NCBI GenBank assembly: GCA_023150895.1
Contig: JAKLJY010000006.1
Location: 52,085-116,084, forward strand
Reading direction: 5' to 3'
DNA: 64,000 nucleotides
Source: Myxococcota bacterium
GTDB lineage: Bacteria > Myxococcota_A > Bradymonadia > UBA7976 > UBA1532
Shown: in pieces, positions 52,134 to 61,253 of the stretch
How the letters are laid out: every line of letters begins with the position of its first letter
Numbering within the stretch: the stretch's first letter is position 1
Notes under the pieces: model-generated
The model's database searches: none
What the model was told of the DNA's origin: nothing
What the model saw: the letters and a program-made list of their open reading frames with translations, nothing else
Translations under genes and position numbers: made by a program

Positions 52134-53276
52134 ATGCAGGAAGTCGTCATCGTCGGCGGCGCCCGGACCCCGTTCGGGCGCGCGCTGAAGGGAAGTTTCC
52201 GGCAGACCCGCCCCGAGGACCTCGCCGCGGCGGCCGTCCAGGCGGCGCTCGGTCGCGCCGGGGTCGAAGCCTCGAAGATCGAGGATCTCGCCCTCGGCTG
52301 CGCGATGCCCGAAGGCAGCCAGGGTCTCAACGTCGCACGGGTCGTCGGGACGCTCGCCGGCCTGCCCGACACCGTACCGGCCTATACGGTCAACCGGTTC
52401 TGCGCGTCCGGGCTGCAGACGATCGCCGGCGTCGCGGCCCGCATCGCGGTCGGAGAGATCGACATCGCCCTCGCCGGCGGCGTCGAGAGCATGACCGCGG
52501 TGCCCATGGGCGGGTTCCACCCGCAGCTTCACCCGAAGCTCGCTCTGGAGTACCCCCAGGCCTACATCGGCATGGGCGTGACGGCCGAGAACGTCGCCAG
52601 CCGTTTCGGCGTCGCCCGGACCGATCAGGATGCCTTTGCCGCCCGCAGCCACCAGAAGGCCGCCGCCGCGCGTGAGAAGGGCATCTTCAAGGACGAGATC
52701 ATCCCGTTCACGGCCGAGATTGACGGTGTCTCGACCCTCGTCGAACACGACGAGCTCGTCCGACCGGACACGACGGCCGACGGCCTCGGCAAGCTCAAGC
52801 CCGCCTTCGACCCGAAGGGGTCCGTCACGGCCGGCAACGCTTCCCCGCTGACGGACGGCGCGGCCGCGGTCGTCGTCATGTCCGCCCGCGCCGCCGAGGG
52901 CCGGAAGATCCTCGGAAAGTTCCGCCGCTTCGCCGTCGTCGGCGTCGCGCCGGACATCATGGGCATCGGGCCCGTGCCGGCGATCCGCAAGTTGCTCGCG
53001 GACAGCAAGCTGACCGTGAACGACATCGACGTCTTCGAGGTCAACGAGGCCTTTGCTTCCCAGTCGGTCTACTGCCAGCGCGAACTCGGCATCCCGGACG
53101 AGAAGCTCAACGTGAACGGCGGCGCCATCGCCATCGGTCACCCCCTCGGCGTCTCGGGGACGCGCCTCGCGCTCACCGCCCTCCTCGAGCTGCGCCGTCG
53201 CGGCGGCCGCTACGCGGTCGTCAGCATGTGCATCGGCGGCGGCATGGGCGCCGCGGCGCTCCTCGAAGCGCCCTGA
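52134..53276 (+). CDS. fadA: Acetyl-CoA acyltransferase (thiolase, FadA-type)
   Basis: Final beta-oxidation enzyme, 380 residues, cytoplasmic: thiolytic cleavage of 3-ketoacyl-CoA to acetyl-CoA. Family residues: nucleophile Cys90 in NRFCASGLQ, the SMTAVPMGG and GNASPLTDGAAA signatures, GGAIAIGHPLGVSG with the catalytic His, and MCIGGGMGAA with the second Cys. Length and residue set are normal. GAGGAG overlapping the fadN stop serves as the ribosome site, 8 bases before ATG 52134. It ends nine bases before the convergent lipoprotein gene. Confidence 0.95.
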   Translation: MQEVVIVGGARTPFGRALKGSFRQTRPEDLAAAAVQAALGRAGVEASKIEDLALGCAMPEGSQGLNVARVVGTLAGLPDTVPAYTVNRFCASGLQTIAGVAARIAVGEIDIALAGGVESMTAVPMGGFHPQLHPKLALEYPQAYIGMGVTAENVASRFGVARTDQDAFAARSHQKAAAAREKGIFKDEIIPFTAEIDGVSTLVEHDELVRPDTTADGLGKLKPAFDPKGSVTAGNASPLTDGAAAVVVMSARAAEGRKILGKFRRFAVVGVAPDIMGIGPVPAIRKLLADSKLTVNDIDVFEVNEAFASQSVYCQRELGIPDEKLNVNGGAIAIGHPLGVSGTRLALTALLELRRRGGRYAVVSMCIGGGMGAAALLEAP

Positions 53277-53285
53277 GCGGCCCCC

Positions 53286-54938
53286 TTACTCGGTTTCGGC
53301 CGGGACCCGGATGACGGCTGCCCCCGTGGCATCCGTCGTCCCGAATGCCACCTGACGCGGGCCACCGCTCGCGTCCGTGCGCCAGACCTGAACGCCGGCG
53401 CCGGCGACGGGGAGTTCGCGCACGTCGAGAACGTCGAGCTGAACGACGCCGGCCGGTCGAACGGGGACATCCCCGAGTTCGACGGCGAGTCCGGACTCGA
53501 TCGGCACGAAGATGTCGTGGGTCGACGTCGGCAGGCCGAGCCCGGCGAGCGGCGTGACCGTCAGGCGTTGCGCGCCCGGGTCGAGCAGGAGCGTGAAGAC
53601 GCCGCGACCGTCCGTCTCGCCCTCGACGATGCGTGTCGGTGGCTCGTCGTCCGGCAGAATGAGCTCGGGTCGGCCCGCCGCCACCCTCTGAAGCCTCGCC
53701 TGTACGCGCGCTCGGGCGATGGGTGTCGCGTCGGGCCAGACGATGCGGCCCCGGACCGGCACCAGCGGCTTGAGCCGGATCTCGAGGGCAACGCCGTCGG
53801 GGCGGGCGTCCACCTCGGTGCGCAGGATGCGCAGACCCGTGCCGAGCGCCGGCTCGACGTCGACGACGTACGTCCCGGGGTAGAGCAGCGGCGTGAAGCC
53901 GCCGTCGTCCGCCGCGGCCGCGTCGACCGTGAACTCGCCCGCCGCGGTCGTCGTGCGAAAGCGGATCCGGGCTCCGGGGACGGCCGATCCGTCGAGCGAG
54001 GTGATCCGGCCGCGGGCGGTGAACGTCGACCCGATGTCCGGCACGGTGATGCGCACGGGCTCGGGTGCGGCTCCCGCTTCGGGGAGCGTGACCGCGTGCG
54101 CCAGGACGGGCAGGGGTCGTTCCGCATCGCGGGACGTCGCCAGAAAGCGGACACGATGACCGGCATGATGGGGCCAATGCCGCACCGTGAAGCCACCGTC
54201 GACCCCGGTCGTGGCCATCGTGGTGATGCGTTGCCCGGCGTCGTCGACGCCAAAGACGGTGAGACCATAGAGCGGCGTGGCGTCGAAGAGCGTGACGGTG
54301 CCGGAGACGGCGGGGGGCTCGGCGGTGCCGGGCAAAAGAAACGGCCGCTCTTCCTCGGGCAGGTTGTCCCGCATCGTGAGGTCCCGAAACTCCGCGGGCG
54401 GCAGCTGCGTCGGATCGGGGTTGAGGCGGACGGTGAAGACCGTGTCTTTGCAGGTGCCGCTGAAGTCCGGCCAGCACGGCGCCATCGTGAACGTGAAGCG
54501 AGGGCCCCGGGGCGTCACCACGGCGCGGCCCGGGATCGTCTGGCCTTCGGCGGCGACCGCGCCGCGCACGACCGCCTGCGCATCGACCGCGACGTCGACC
54601 GCGGGCGTATCGGTCGTCACCGCGCGGCCGACGAGAATGGCGCGATCGGGCAGGACCAGCGGCTGTTCGGGCGAGAAGATCGGCGTGCCTTCGAAATCGA
54701 TGCCCGGGACCTCGACGGCCACGGCCGGCAGATTCTGCGGCGGGACGACGCGCAGGGAGAACGTCCCCGCAGGCCCCCCGGCCGCGACGCACGCGCCGAG
54801 CAGACACCGGAGCCCGGAGCGACAGTCGGCCGCCGTGAAGCAGCCGGTCCGCTCGGCGGGCGAGGACGTGCCCGGGGCGGGGGTGTCCTCGCAGGCCCCG
54901 GTCAGCGCGGCGAGCGCGACCAGGCCCGCCCACCTCAC
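53286..54938 (-). CDS. Lipoprotein with carboxypeptidase-regulatory-like repeats
   Basis: Lipoprotein of 550 residues (lipobox LTGAC at residues ~12-16) followed by a Cys cluster (CFTAADCRSGLRCLLGAC). The body contains about four CarboxypepD_reg/beta-sandwich modules: VSGTVTLFDATPLYGL, RGRITSLDGSAVPGARI, VRGRIVWPDATPIARARV and LDVLDVRELPVAGAGV. Such repeats usually act as stalks or carbohydrate-binding spacers on the surface. No enzymatic motif. The GTG start overlaps the upstream lipoprotein stop (GTGA), so the two are translationally coupled. Function of the pair unknown. Confidence 0.75.
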   Translation of the reverse strand: MRWAGLVALAALTGACEDTPAPGTSSPAERTGCFTAADCRSGLRCLLGACVAAGGPAGTFSLRVVPPQNLPAVAVEVPGIDFEGTPIFSPEQPLVLPDRAILVGRAVTTDTPAVDVAVDAQAVVRGAVAAEGQTIPGRAVVTPRGPRFTFTMAPCWPDFSGTCKDTVFTVRLNPDPTQLPPAEFRDLTMRDNLPEEERPFLLPGTAEPPAVSGTVTLFDATPLYGLTVFGVDDAGQRITTMATTGVDGGFTVRHWPHHAGHRVRFLATSRDAERPLPVLAHAVTLPEAGAAPEPVRITVPDIGSTFTARGRITSLDGSAVPGARIRFRTTTAAGEFTVDAAAADDGGFTPLLYPGTYVVDVEPALGTGLRILRTEVDARPDGVALEIRLKPLVPVRGRIVWPDATPIARARVQARLQRVAAGRPELILPDDEPPTRIVEGETDGRGVFTLLLDPGAQRLTVTPLAGLGLPTSTHDIFVPIESGLAVELGDVPVRPAGVVQLDVLDVRELPVAGAGVQVWRTDASGGPRQVAFGTTDATGAAVIRVPAETE

Positions 54939-55501
54939 AGCGTCACCGGGCAGGCGCTCAGGTCCACCGAAACGAACCACACCACCCGAAACTGGCCCGC
55001 GCCGTCGGCGATGGTCTGATTGCGAGCGACCGTGTCCTCGGCGTCCTCGTCGAACGGGCGATCCGAGACCAGGACCTCGACCCGATGGAGTGCCCGCTCG
55101 GACAGGTTGCGCAGCTCCTCGCAGGGATCGAGGGAGAACCGGATCGAGGTCCCCCCGGGCTCCTGCGCCCGACCACCCGGGACGCCGACCGCGGCGACGT
55201 ATGGATTGAATCGTGCGTCGTAGTTCACGAACCAGCGCCAATAGACCCGGTCGGCCGAGTCGGCGTCGGTGATGCCCGCCACCTCGAACTCGATCGGCGC
55301 CGTCGTCACCGTCGGGTCGTAGCTGATCTCCTGCTCGAACGGGGGCGTCACCCGTTCCGGCGGAAAGACGGGCGGATAGTTCGGGAGGATGGCCTCGACC
55401 TCGATCGGCGCGGGCGAGAGGCACCCCGAAAGCGCGAGCGCGCCGGCCACGCGACGCAGGGCCGCGCGGGCGGGGGCGGGGGCTGAGGACGACCGGACCA
55501 T
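54935..55501 (-). CDS. Small lipoprotein
   Basis: Lipoprotein of 188 residues with a good lipobox (LALSGC) after a basic start. Mature part: Pro-rich linker (LPNYPPVFPPE), then a single beta-rich domain (IEFEVAGITDADSADRVYWRWFV, VEVLVSDRPFDEDAEDT) ending VDLSACPVTL with a single late Cys. No family recognised. ATG 55501 starts immediately before the signal. Overlaps the next gene by four bases; divergent from the membrane protein at 55599. Confidence 0.7.
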   Translation of the reverse strand: MVRSSSAPAPARAALRRVAGALALSGCLSPAPIEVEAILPNYPPVFPPERVTPPFEQEISYDPTVTTAPIEFEVAGITDADSADRVYWRWFVNYDARFNPYVAAVGVPGGRAQEPGGTSIRFSLDPCEELRNLSERALHRVEVLVSDRPFDEDAEDTVARNQTIADGAGQFRVVWFVSVDLSACPVTL

Positions 55502-55586
55502 CGGCAGAAGAGTACCCCAGAACGACAGTCCGACATGAAACTCTCGGCGCGCAGCGAGGGACCCGTGACGCCGGACCGCTCCGTGT

Positions 55587-55592
55587 TAGGCT
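55587..55592 (+). promoter_or_regulatory. TAGGCT -10-like element at a GTG start
   Basis: TAGGCT ends six bases before the GTG at 55599; a GTGACG 16 bases upstream (55565-55570) could serve as -35. The predicted transcript would begin at or within a base of the start codon, that is, leaderless. Confidence 0.35.
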
Positions 55593-55598
55593 GCCCGG

Positions 55599-57923
55599 GT
55601 GCTCGGGGGAATCTCGGAACGACTGGCGCTTTGGGCGGCCCGGCGACGGCGGTTGCTGTTCGCCGCGACGGTCGTCCTGTATGCGCTCGGCGCAGCGGCC
55701 TGGGTCCACCTGCCGCGGCCCCGGGACTTCGCCGGCGATCTGCCCGCGGAACACCCCGTCGCGCTCGCGCGCAAGGCGCAACGAGCCGATCCGCTGGTCC
55801 TCCTGCGTCTGGCGCCGGTGGACGCGGCGAGCGCGGCGGCGGTTGCGCTCGACGCGGAAGGACGCCTGCGTTCGTTGCCCTTCGTCGTCGGTGTCTCGGC
55901 TCGCACAGCGGCCGCCGACGGCTCGGCCCGGGCACTTCAGGAGGCGCGCCACGTCGTCGACCAACTGCCGCCGCTCGGCGCGCTCTTGTCGCTGCCCCGC
56001 ACGGCGAGCTTGGGGACGGCGCTCGAAGTCGTCGCACAGTGGCCGCGACCGAGCGAGGCCGTCCGCATCGTGGAGGCGCTCGGGGAGGTCGTGCGGGCAG
56101 GGAAGGGCGCACCGCCGGACCGCCTCCACGATGCGCTGAACGGGCTCGTCCGATGGCCCGTCGGCGCGGCGCGGGCGGGCGACGCCTGGCGGCTCGAGGA
56201 CGGGCACCTCGACCTCTGGGTCCGGCTCTCGACGGGAATCCCGTTGGAGAGCATCGAGCCCGGACTCGCGCCCGCCGTTTCCGGGCTGCGGGCGCGCGGC
56301 CTGCAGGTGGAGGTCGACGGGTATCCCCTCCGGCTCCGCTCGCCGGCCTCACCGCGCTGGCATGGCGTCTTCGCGACCCTCCCGCTGGTCGTCGCGGCCG
56401 GACTCGCGTGGGCCCTCGGCGCGCCGCTCGCCCCGGTCCTCGTCGCGGCGGCCGCGGCCGGCGGGTTGCTCGCGCTGCCGCTCCTGATTCTCGTGCTCGT
56501 CGGCGCCGGACTCGACCCCGGGGCGACGTGGGCGCTCTGTGTCGCCGGGGGACTCCTCGGGGCGCTTCTGCTTGCGTACTTCGGCCTGCGCCTCGGGCGG
56601 CAAGGGGGCGCCGATCCGCCGCTTCGCCTCGTCCGCCGGGTGCTGCGGGACACGGTGCTGACGGCGGGCCTCGTCGCGCTGCTCTGCCTGCTCGCCGCGT
56701 TGGGCACCCGCTGGGCAGCCCCCGCCGCCTCCGCCGTGCTCGCGGGCACGGCGACCGCGGTCGTGGTCTTCTGGGCGCTGCTGCTCCCGGCGATCGACCT
56801 GACACACAACCCCGTCAACGTTCGTGCGAACGTGCCGCTGCGGCACCTGACCTGGGGGGGGGACGCCCGCCTCTTCGCAGGCGTCGCCGTGCTCCTCGGA
56901 CTCATCGCCTACGCGGGTCTCGCCGAGGCGCCCCCCGTGCCCGCGCTGCCGCCCCCCTTGACGCCGGGACTCCCTCTCGTTCTGCCGGTGGCGCCCGACG
57001 AAGCCTCGGACCTGGCGTCGCGCTTGCGCAGCCACCCGGACGTCGCGCGCGCCGAGGGCCCGGCCTCGACGCCGGACTCGGCCGAGCGCGCGCGTCTGGC
57101 CGACGACGCCGCGCCGTTTCTCGCCGTTCTGCCCGGGGCACCGGACGTGACCGCCGAGCCGCCCCCGGATGCGCCTTCACCGGAACACCTCGCCACCGAA
57201 CTCCGGCGCCTCGCCGAGCGGACGCCGCCCCTCGCGTCGCCCCTCCTGGCGCTGGCCGACGACCTGACGAACGGCCCGGTCGACGCGCGCACGAGACACG
57301 CCTATCTGGCCATCGGCGCCTTTCGCCATGCCCTCGACCGCCTGCGGAACGACTTGCGCAGCGTAATCCTCCGCGGGACGCGCGCAGAGGCCCCCGACGA
57401 CTTCTTTCGTCCCGCCCCGGAGCGGGCGCTCGTCGTCGTCGTCCCTGGCCCGGCGGCCACGCTTCCGGGCGTCGCGCATCCGCTCGACACCTTCGCGACC
57501 GTGCGGGAGGCGCCGGTGGTCGGCGGCGTGACCTGGGCGACGGCGCTCGTCGGCGTCTTCGCCCTCGGCTTCGTCGGGCTCATCGCCGCAGGGGGTCGGC
57601 TCTTCGTGCTGGCAGTCCCGCCGATTGCCGGCGCGTTGCCCGTGCTGCGTTCCGCCGCGTTGCTCGGCGTTCCGATCGCGACGCTGAACACCTCTGCCGC
57701 GTGGGCCTCGGCGATCGTCGCCGCCCTCTTCGCGACGGTGGTGCTCCGGCTGCGAAGCGGCGCGCCGGGCCCTCGCGGCCTGCGTGCAGCGGTGGGGGGC
57801 GCGCTGCTCGTGGGGCTCCTCGCGGGCAGCTTCGTCGTCCGCGGGACCCCCTTCAGCGCGCCTGCGGCCGCCACCGCCGTGACGGCCGCGCTCATCATGG
57901 CCGTTCTCTATCTGACGGCCTGA
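55599..57923 (+). CDS. RND/MMPL-like membrane protein
   Basis: Inner-membrane protein of 774 residues with RND-superfamily-like topology: one membrane segment at the start (LLFAATVVLYALGAAAWV), a ~200-residue extracytoplasmic region, and a first membrane block (~255-400: LPLVVAAGLAWALGAP, LLALPLLILVLVGAG, VLTAGLVALLCLLAALG, VLAGTATAVVVFWALLLP). A second segment (~430-455) and extracytoplasmic region follow, then a final block (~645-770). This is the shape of MMPL exporters of lipids or hopanoids. Conserved proton-relay charges in the membrane helices are not clearly present, so transport activity is uncertain. The GTG start follows a TAGGCT hexamer. Divergent from the two lipoprotein genes. 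Confidence 0.7.
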   Translation: MLGGISERLALWAARRRRLLFAATVVLYALGAAAWVHLPRPRDFAGDLPAEHPVALARKAQRADPLVLLRLAPVDAASAAAVALDAEGRLRSLPFVVGVSARTAAADGSARALQEARHVVDQLPPLGALLSLPRTASLGTALEVVAQWPRPSEAVRIVEALGEVVRAGKGAPPDRLHDALNGLVRWPVGAARAGDAWRLEDGHLDLWVRLSTGIPLESIEPGLAPAVSGLRARGLQVEVDGYPLRLRSPASPRWHGVFATLPLVVAAGLAWALGAPLAPVLVAAAAAGGLLALPLLILVLVGAGLDPGATWALCVAGGLLGALLLAYFGLRLGRQGGADPPLRLVRRVLRDTVLTAGLVALLCLLAALGTRWAAPAASAVLAGTATAVVVFWALLLPAIDLTHNPVNVRANVPLRHLTWGGDARLFAGVAVLLGLIAYAGLAEAPPVPALPPPLTPGLPLVLPVAPDEASDLASRLRSHPDVARAEGPASTPDSAERARLADDAAPFLAVLPGAPDVTAEPPPDAPSPEHLATELRRLAERTPPLASPLLALADDLTNGPVDARTRHAYLAIGAFRHALDRLRNDLRSVILRGTRAEAPDDFFRPAPERALVVVVPGPAATLPGVAHPLDTFATVREAPVVGGVTWATALVGVFALGFVGLIAAGGRLFVLAVPPIAGALPVLRSAALLGVPIATLNTSAAWASAIVAALFATVVLRLRSGAPGPRGLRAAVGGALLVGLLAGSFVVRGTPFSAPAAATAVTAALIMAVLYLTA

Positions 57924-57944
57924 GGCCGACCCGAGGCCGACGGG

Positions 57945-59009
57945 TCAGTCGCGGCGGAGGGCGGCGAGCCGGGCTTTGAGCCGGGCCTCGACGTGCGGCG
58001 GCACGAGCCCCTCGACGCTGCCGCCGTTCGCCGCGACCTCGCGGATCAGCGAGGACGAGACGTAGTACTGGTCTTCACTGGTCATCATGAACAGGTAGTC
58101 GACGTCATGGGAGAGTCGACGGTTCATGCTCGCCATCTGGAATTCGTATTCGAAGTCGCTCACCGCGCGCAGGCCACGCAGCACCGTCGGGATGCGACGA
58201 CGCCGTGCGTAGTCGACGAGCAGACCCTGGAACGTGTCGATCTCCACGCGCGGCTCGTCCGCGAATGTCTCACGCAGCATCTCGAGGCGGTCTTCATCGG
58301 TGAAGAGGGGCTGTTTGCGCACGTTGACGGCCGTCGCGACGACGATGCGATCGAAGATCGCGAGGCCGCGCCGGATGATGTCGATGTGCCCGTGGGTGAT
58401 GGGGTCGAAGGACCCGGGGTAGATGGCCTCTCGCATGCTTTGCTCCGCAGCCAGAATCAGCACCGTCGTCTCACCGTATCGCCGCGACTGTACCTCGACG
58501 AGCCCCGCCGGAACGGCCGGCCGCGTCCCCGTCCGGTGCTCGACGCAGACGAGCGCGCCTCGCGCGAGGAAGCCGCCGGAGACGAGTCCGGAGAGGGCGG
58601 GCGTGTAGAGATCGGCGTCGTACGGGGGGTCGACGAAGACGAGATCGTAGGTCGAGGTCGCCGGGCGGGAAAGAAAAGCGCCGGCCGTTCCGGGCACGAC
58701 CGTCACCGGGCCGGTCGAAGCGCCGCGCGGGACGAGCGCGTCGACGTTCTCCCGCAGGACCGCGAGAACGGCCGCGTGCGCCTCGACGATCGTCACGGCG
58801 ATGGCGCCGCGGCTGAAGGCCTCGAGCCCGAGGGCCCCCGAGCCGCCAAAGAGGTCGAGCACCGTTCGCCCGTCGAACCCGCCCCGGAGGCGGCTCTCGA
58901 GCGCACTGAACATGGCCTCGCGCACGCGATCGGCGGTGGGTCTCACCCGCTGTCCGTCGGGGACCCGAAGGCGCCGCCCCCGGGCGATACCGGCCACGAT
59001 TCGCAACAC
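57945..59009 (-). CDS. Fusion of RsmD (16S rRNA m2G966 methyltransferase) and CoaD (phosphopantetheine adenylyltransferase)
   Basis: One uninterrupted reading frame encodes two normally separate enzymes. Residues 1-~191 are RsmD: MLRIVAGIARGRRL, SAM motif VLDLFGGSGALGLEA (~50-64) and catalytic VDPPY (126-130), which methylates G966 of 16S rRNA. Residues 192-354 are CoaD, which makes dephospho-CoA from phosphopantetheine and ATP: YPGSFDPITHGH with the nucleotide-binding HxGH-type motif, AVNVRKQPLF, TVLRGLRAVSDFEYE, and YYVSSSLIREVAANGG. Both halves have normal length and intact motifs. Between them (...LILAAEQSMREAIYPG...) there is no stop. The ATG at 58436 for residue 192 keeps GGAG seven bases upstream, so CoaD could also be made alone. 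The GTG start 59009 has TTGTCG-N17-CAGAGT upstream. Confidence 0.9.
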   Translation of the reverse strand: MLRIVAGIARGRRLRVPDGQRVRPTADRVREAMFSALESRLRGGFDGRTVLDLFGGSGALGLEAFSRGAIAVTIVEAHAAVLAVLRENVDALVPRGASTGPVTVVPGTAGAFLSRPATSTYDLVFVDPPYDADLYTPALSGLVSGGFLARGALVCVEHRTGTRPAVPAGLVEVQSRRYGETTVLILAAEQSMREAIYPGSFDPITHGHIDIIRRGLAIFDRIVVATAVNVRKQPLFTDEDRLEMLRETFADEPRVEIDTFQGLLVDYARRRRIPTVLRGLRAVSDFEYEFQMASMNRRLSHDVDYLFMMTSEDQYYVSSSLIREVAANGGSVEGLVPPHVEARLKARLAALRRD

Positions 59010-59015
59010 GGGCGG

Positions 59016-59044
59016 ACTCTGGCACTTCGTGCCCGGGTCGACAA
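59016..59044 (-). promoter_or_regulatory. Promoter candidate for the RsmD-CoaD gene
   Basis: On the minus strand TTGTCG (59044-59039) and CAGAGT (59021-59016) are 17 bp apart. The predicted start lies at about the GTG start codon (59009), suggesting a leaderless or near-leaderless transcript. Confidence 0.35.
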
Positions 59045-59049
59045 GGCCC

Positions 59050-61146
59050 TCAGAGTGCGCGGTCGTTCGTCAGCAGGGCGCGATCGAACTCGCCCGTCGC
59101 CGACTCGGGCTCATCCGCGCGTCGCAGGCGAATCGTGACGGTCGTGCCCTGACCGAGCTGCGTCCTGACGGCGATGGTGCCCCCATGGTTCTGGACGATG
59201 CGCTGGCAGATCGCCAGTCCGAGGCCCGTGCCCTTTCGTTTGGTCGTGAAGAACGGGATGAAGAGGTTGCGAAGGACCTCGTCCGGAATGCCGGGTCCCG
59301 TGTCGACGAACCGCACCTGGACCCGCGGTGTCGGTCCTTCGGTCTCGAGGACCTCCGTCGCCATGGTCAGCACCCCGCCCGCAGCGCCGCCCTCCATCGC
59401 CTCGAGCGCGTTGCGCGCCAGGTTGAGGAAGACCTGCTCGAGCTGCGCCGGATCCGCCCGGACCGCCGGCAGATTGGGCGTCAATGCGAGTCGGACCTCG
59501 ACCGGGCTCGCGTGTTCCTGCGCCCGGAGGAGCCGCCCGACGCGCTCGAGAAGGGGGTTGAGTTCGACGGCCTGGGGGGCGCCGCGATACGGCCGCGCGT
59601 AGTCGAGGAACTGCGAGACGACCTCGTTGAGACGATCCACCTCGGCCAGGATGACCTCGACCATGTCCCGCTGTTCGGGGTCGAGCTTGGCCGGATCCAA
59701 CAATTGCCCGGCGCCCTTGATCGCGCCGAGGGGGTTGCGGATCTCGTGCGCGAGGCCGGCCGACATTTCGCCGAGGGCCGAGAGGCGCTCCCGCTCCTTG
59801 AGGCGCTCGAAGTGCTCCGAGTTCTCGAGGGCCGTCGCCATGTGCCCGGCGAGGGACAGGATCAGACGAATCTCGGCGCTCGAGAACGGCTCACGGAGGC
59901 GCTCGTCCTTCAGGTTCAGGAAACCGAGCATTCGTTCACCCGAAACGAGGGCGAACGAGAGGCCCGCCGAGAGCTCGCGCATCGTCCCGCGGATGGCATC
60001 GAGTCGCTGTGCCTGTGGCGATTCGGCCGCTTCGCCGGGAAGCTCGTCGCGCTCACGATCCACCTGCTCGAGCGCCAGGACGCGATCGCGCCGCAGGGCC
60101 TCGAGGAACGCCCGTGCGCGGACGACGTCGACCCTGCGAGCCTCGAGCGGCCCGATGGACCGCTGCATCGAGTAGCCGCGTCCGTCGCTGTCGAGGAGCA
60201 GGACGCTGGCGTGGGTCACGCGCCGGCTTTCGTTCAGGCCGTCGAGCACCATGTCGATCTGGTCGGGGACGTGAATGTGGTTGGGCAGCTCGGCCCGCAG
60301 GCGACCGAGGATGGCCTCGAACTCGAACGTCTCGCGAAAAAGCAGGCGTCCGATCCACTGGTCGATGGCGTCCTTCATCGGCTCGAAAAGGAAGATCAGG
60401 ACGACGCTGGCCAGCATCGAGTTGAAGAAGAACAAACCCGTCCTGTCTCCGGCCCAGACGACGAGACCGCCGTAGATGAGCGACATCGGGACGGAGAGGA
60501 TCAGCAGGCCGAGGCCGCGTCCGAAGAGTTCCTCGAGGTCGAGCAGGCGGGAGCGCTGCACGATCTGCATCCAGAAATACATGTAGAGCGTCGTCAACAG
60601 GTGCCCGAGCGACGGGAACGACGTCCCCATCATGGGCAAGAGGTCGAGTCCGGCGAACGTCAGCGCGACGAGGTGCCCGACGAAAAGGTACCCGAACCGG
60701 GCCGATTCCACCTCGGACGTCGTCTTCCGGTGCCGGGCAAAGAGCCGCGACGCGATGTAGCCGAACGAACCGAGCGCAAACGTCGCGACGAGGCCGGTGA
60801 ACCAGGAGGACGTCCCGACGCGCGTCACGCCGATGACGACGGTCGCGACGGTGGCCAGCCCGCTCATCGCCAGGGCCGTCGGGTTGGGCTCGCCCAGGAA
60901 CCGCGAGAAGAACCGAAGCCCGAAGTGGGACGCCAGCGCGGCGGAGATCAGCAGAAGCCGCATCCAGAGTTCGGCGCCCTCCGAGACCCCCCACAGGAAA
61001 AAGAAAAGGTTGTAGAGGAACAGCCCCAGAACGAGCCAGGCGAAGGACCAGCGAAACAAGACGCTGCGGCGCTGGAACATCACGTTCAGCGCGATGGCCA
61101 GCAACAGAATCGACGCGATCAGGGCGCTCTGGGTCTGGATTCCCAT
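59050..61146 (-). CDS. Multi-TM sensor histidine kinase with GAF domain
   Basis: Membrane sensor kinase of 698 residues. The N-terminal ~250 residues contain about eight membrane segments (for example ALIASILLLAIALNVMF, LGLFLYNLFFFLWGV, LVALTFAGLDLLPMMG, ASVVLIFLFEP). A GAF-like domain follows (~265-440: VLLLDSDGRGYSM, LGFLNLKDERLREPF), then HisKA with His in GLAHEIRNPLGAIKG (~466) and HATPase (NLARNALEAM, FVDTGPGIPDEV, GTGLGLAICQRIV). All catalytic boxes are present. The architecture resembles PrsK-type kinases of exosortase/PEP-CTERM bacteria, but no exosortase genes are nearby. No response regulator gene adjoins; its partner is unknown. ATG 61146 is the first start after the divergent gap. 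Confidence 0.9.
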   Translation of the reverse strand: MGIQTQSALIASILLLAIALNVMFQRRSVLFRWSFAWLVLGLFLYNLFFFLWGVSEGAELWMRLLLISAALASHFGLRFFSRFLGEPNPTALAMSGLATVATVVIGVTRVGTSSWFTGLVATFALGSFGYIASRLFARHRKTTSEVESARFGYLFVGHLVALTFAGLDLLPMMGTSFPSLGHLLTTLYMYFWMQIVQRSRLLDLEELFGRGLGLLILSVPMSLIYGGLVVWAGDRTGLFFFNSMLASVVLIFLFEPMKDAIDQWIGRLLFRETFEFEAILGRLRAELPNHIHVPDQIDMVLDGLNESRRVTHASVLLLDSDGRGYSMQRSIGPLEARRVDVVRARAFLEALRRDRVLALEQVDRERDELPGEAAESPQAQRLDAIRGTMRELSAGLSFALVSGERMLGFLNLKDERLREPFSSAEIRLILSLAGHMATALENSEHFERLKERERLSALGEMSAGLAHEIRNPLGAIKGAGQLLDPAKLDPEQRDMVEVILAEVDRLNEVVSQFLDYARPYRGAPQAVELNPLLERVGRLLRAQEHASPVEVRLALTPNLPAVRADPAQLEQVFLNLARNALEAMEGGAAGGVLTMATEVLETEGPTPRVQVRFVDTGPGIPDEVLRNLFIPFFTTKRKGTGLGLAICQRIVQNHGGTIAVRTQLGQGTTVTIRLRRADEPESATGEFDRALLTNDRAL

Positions 61147-61253
61147 GGGCGGATACTTTCAGATCCCGCGCCCCGACGCATGCCCTCCCGACAGGGGACT
61201 CGGGCAAACCCCCTTCGCAACCGGCGGGACGATCGGGTAAAACGACGCTGCCC

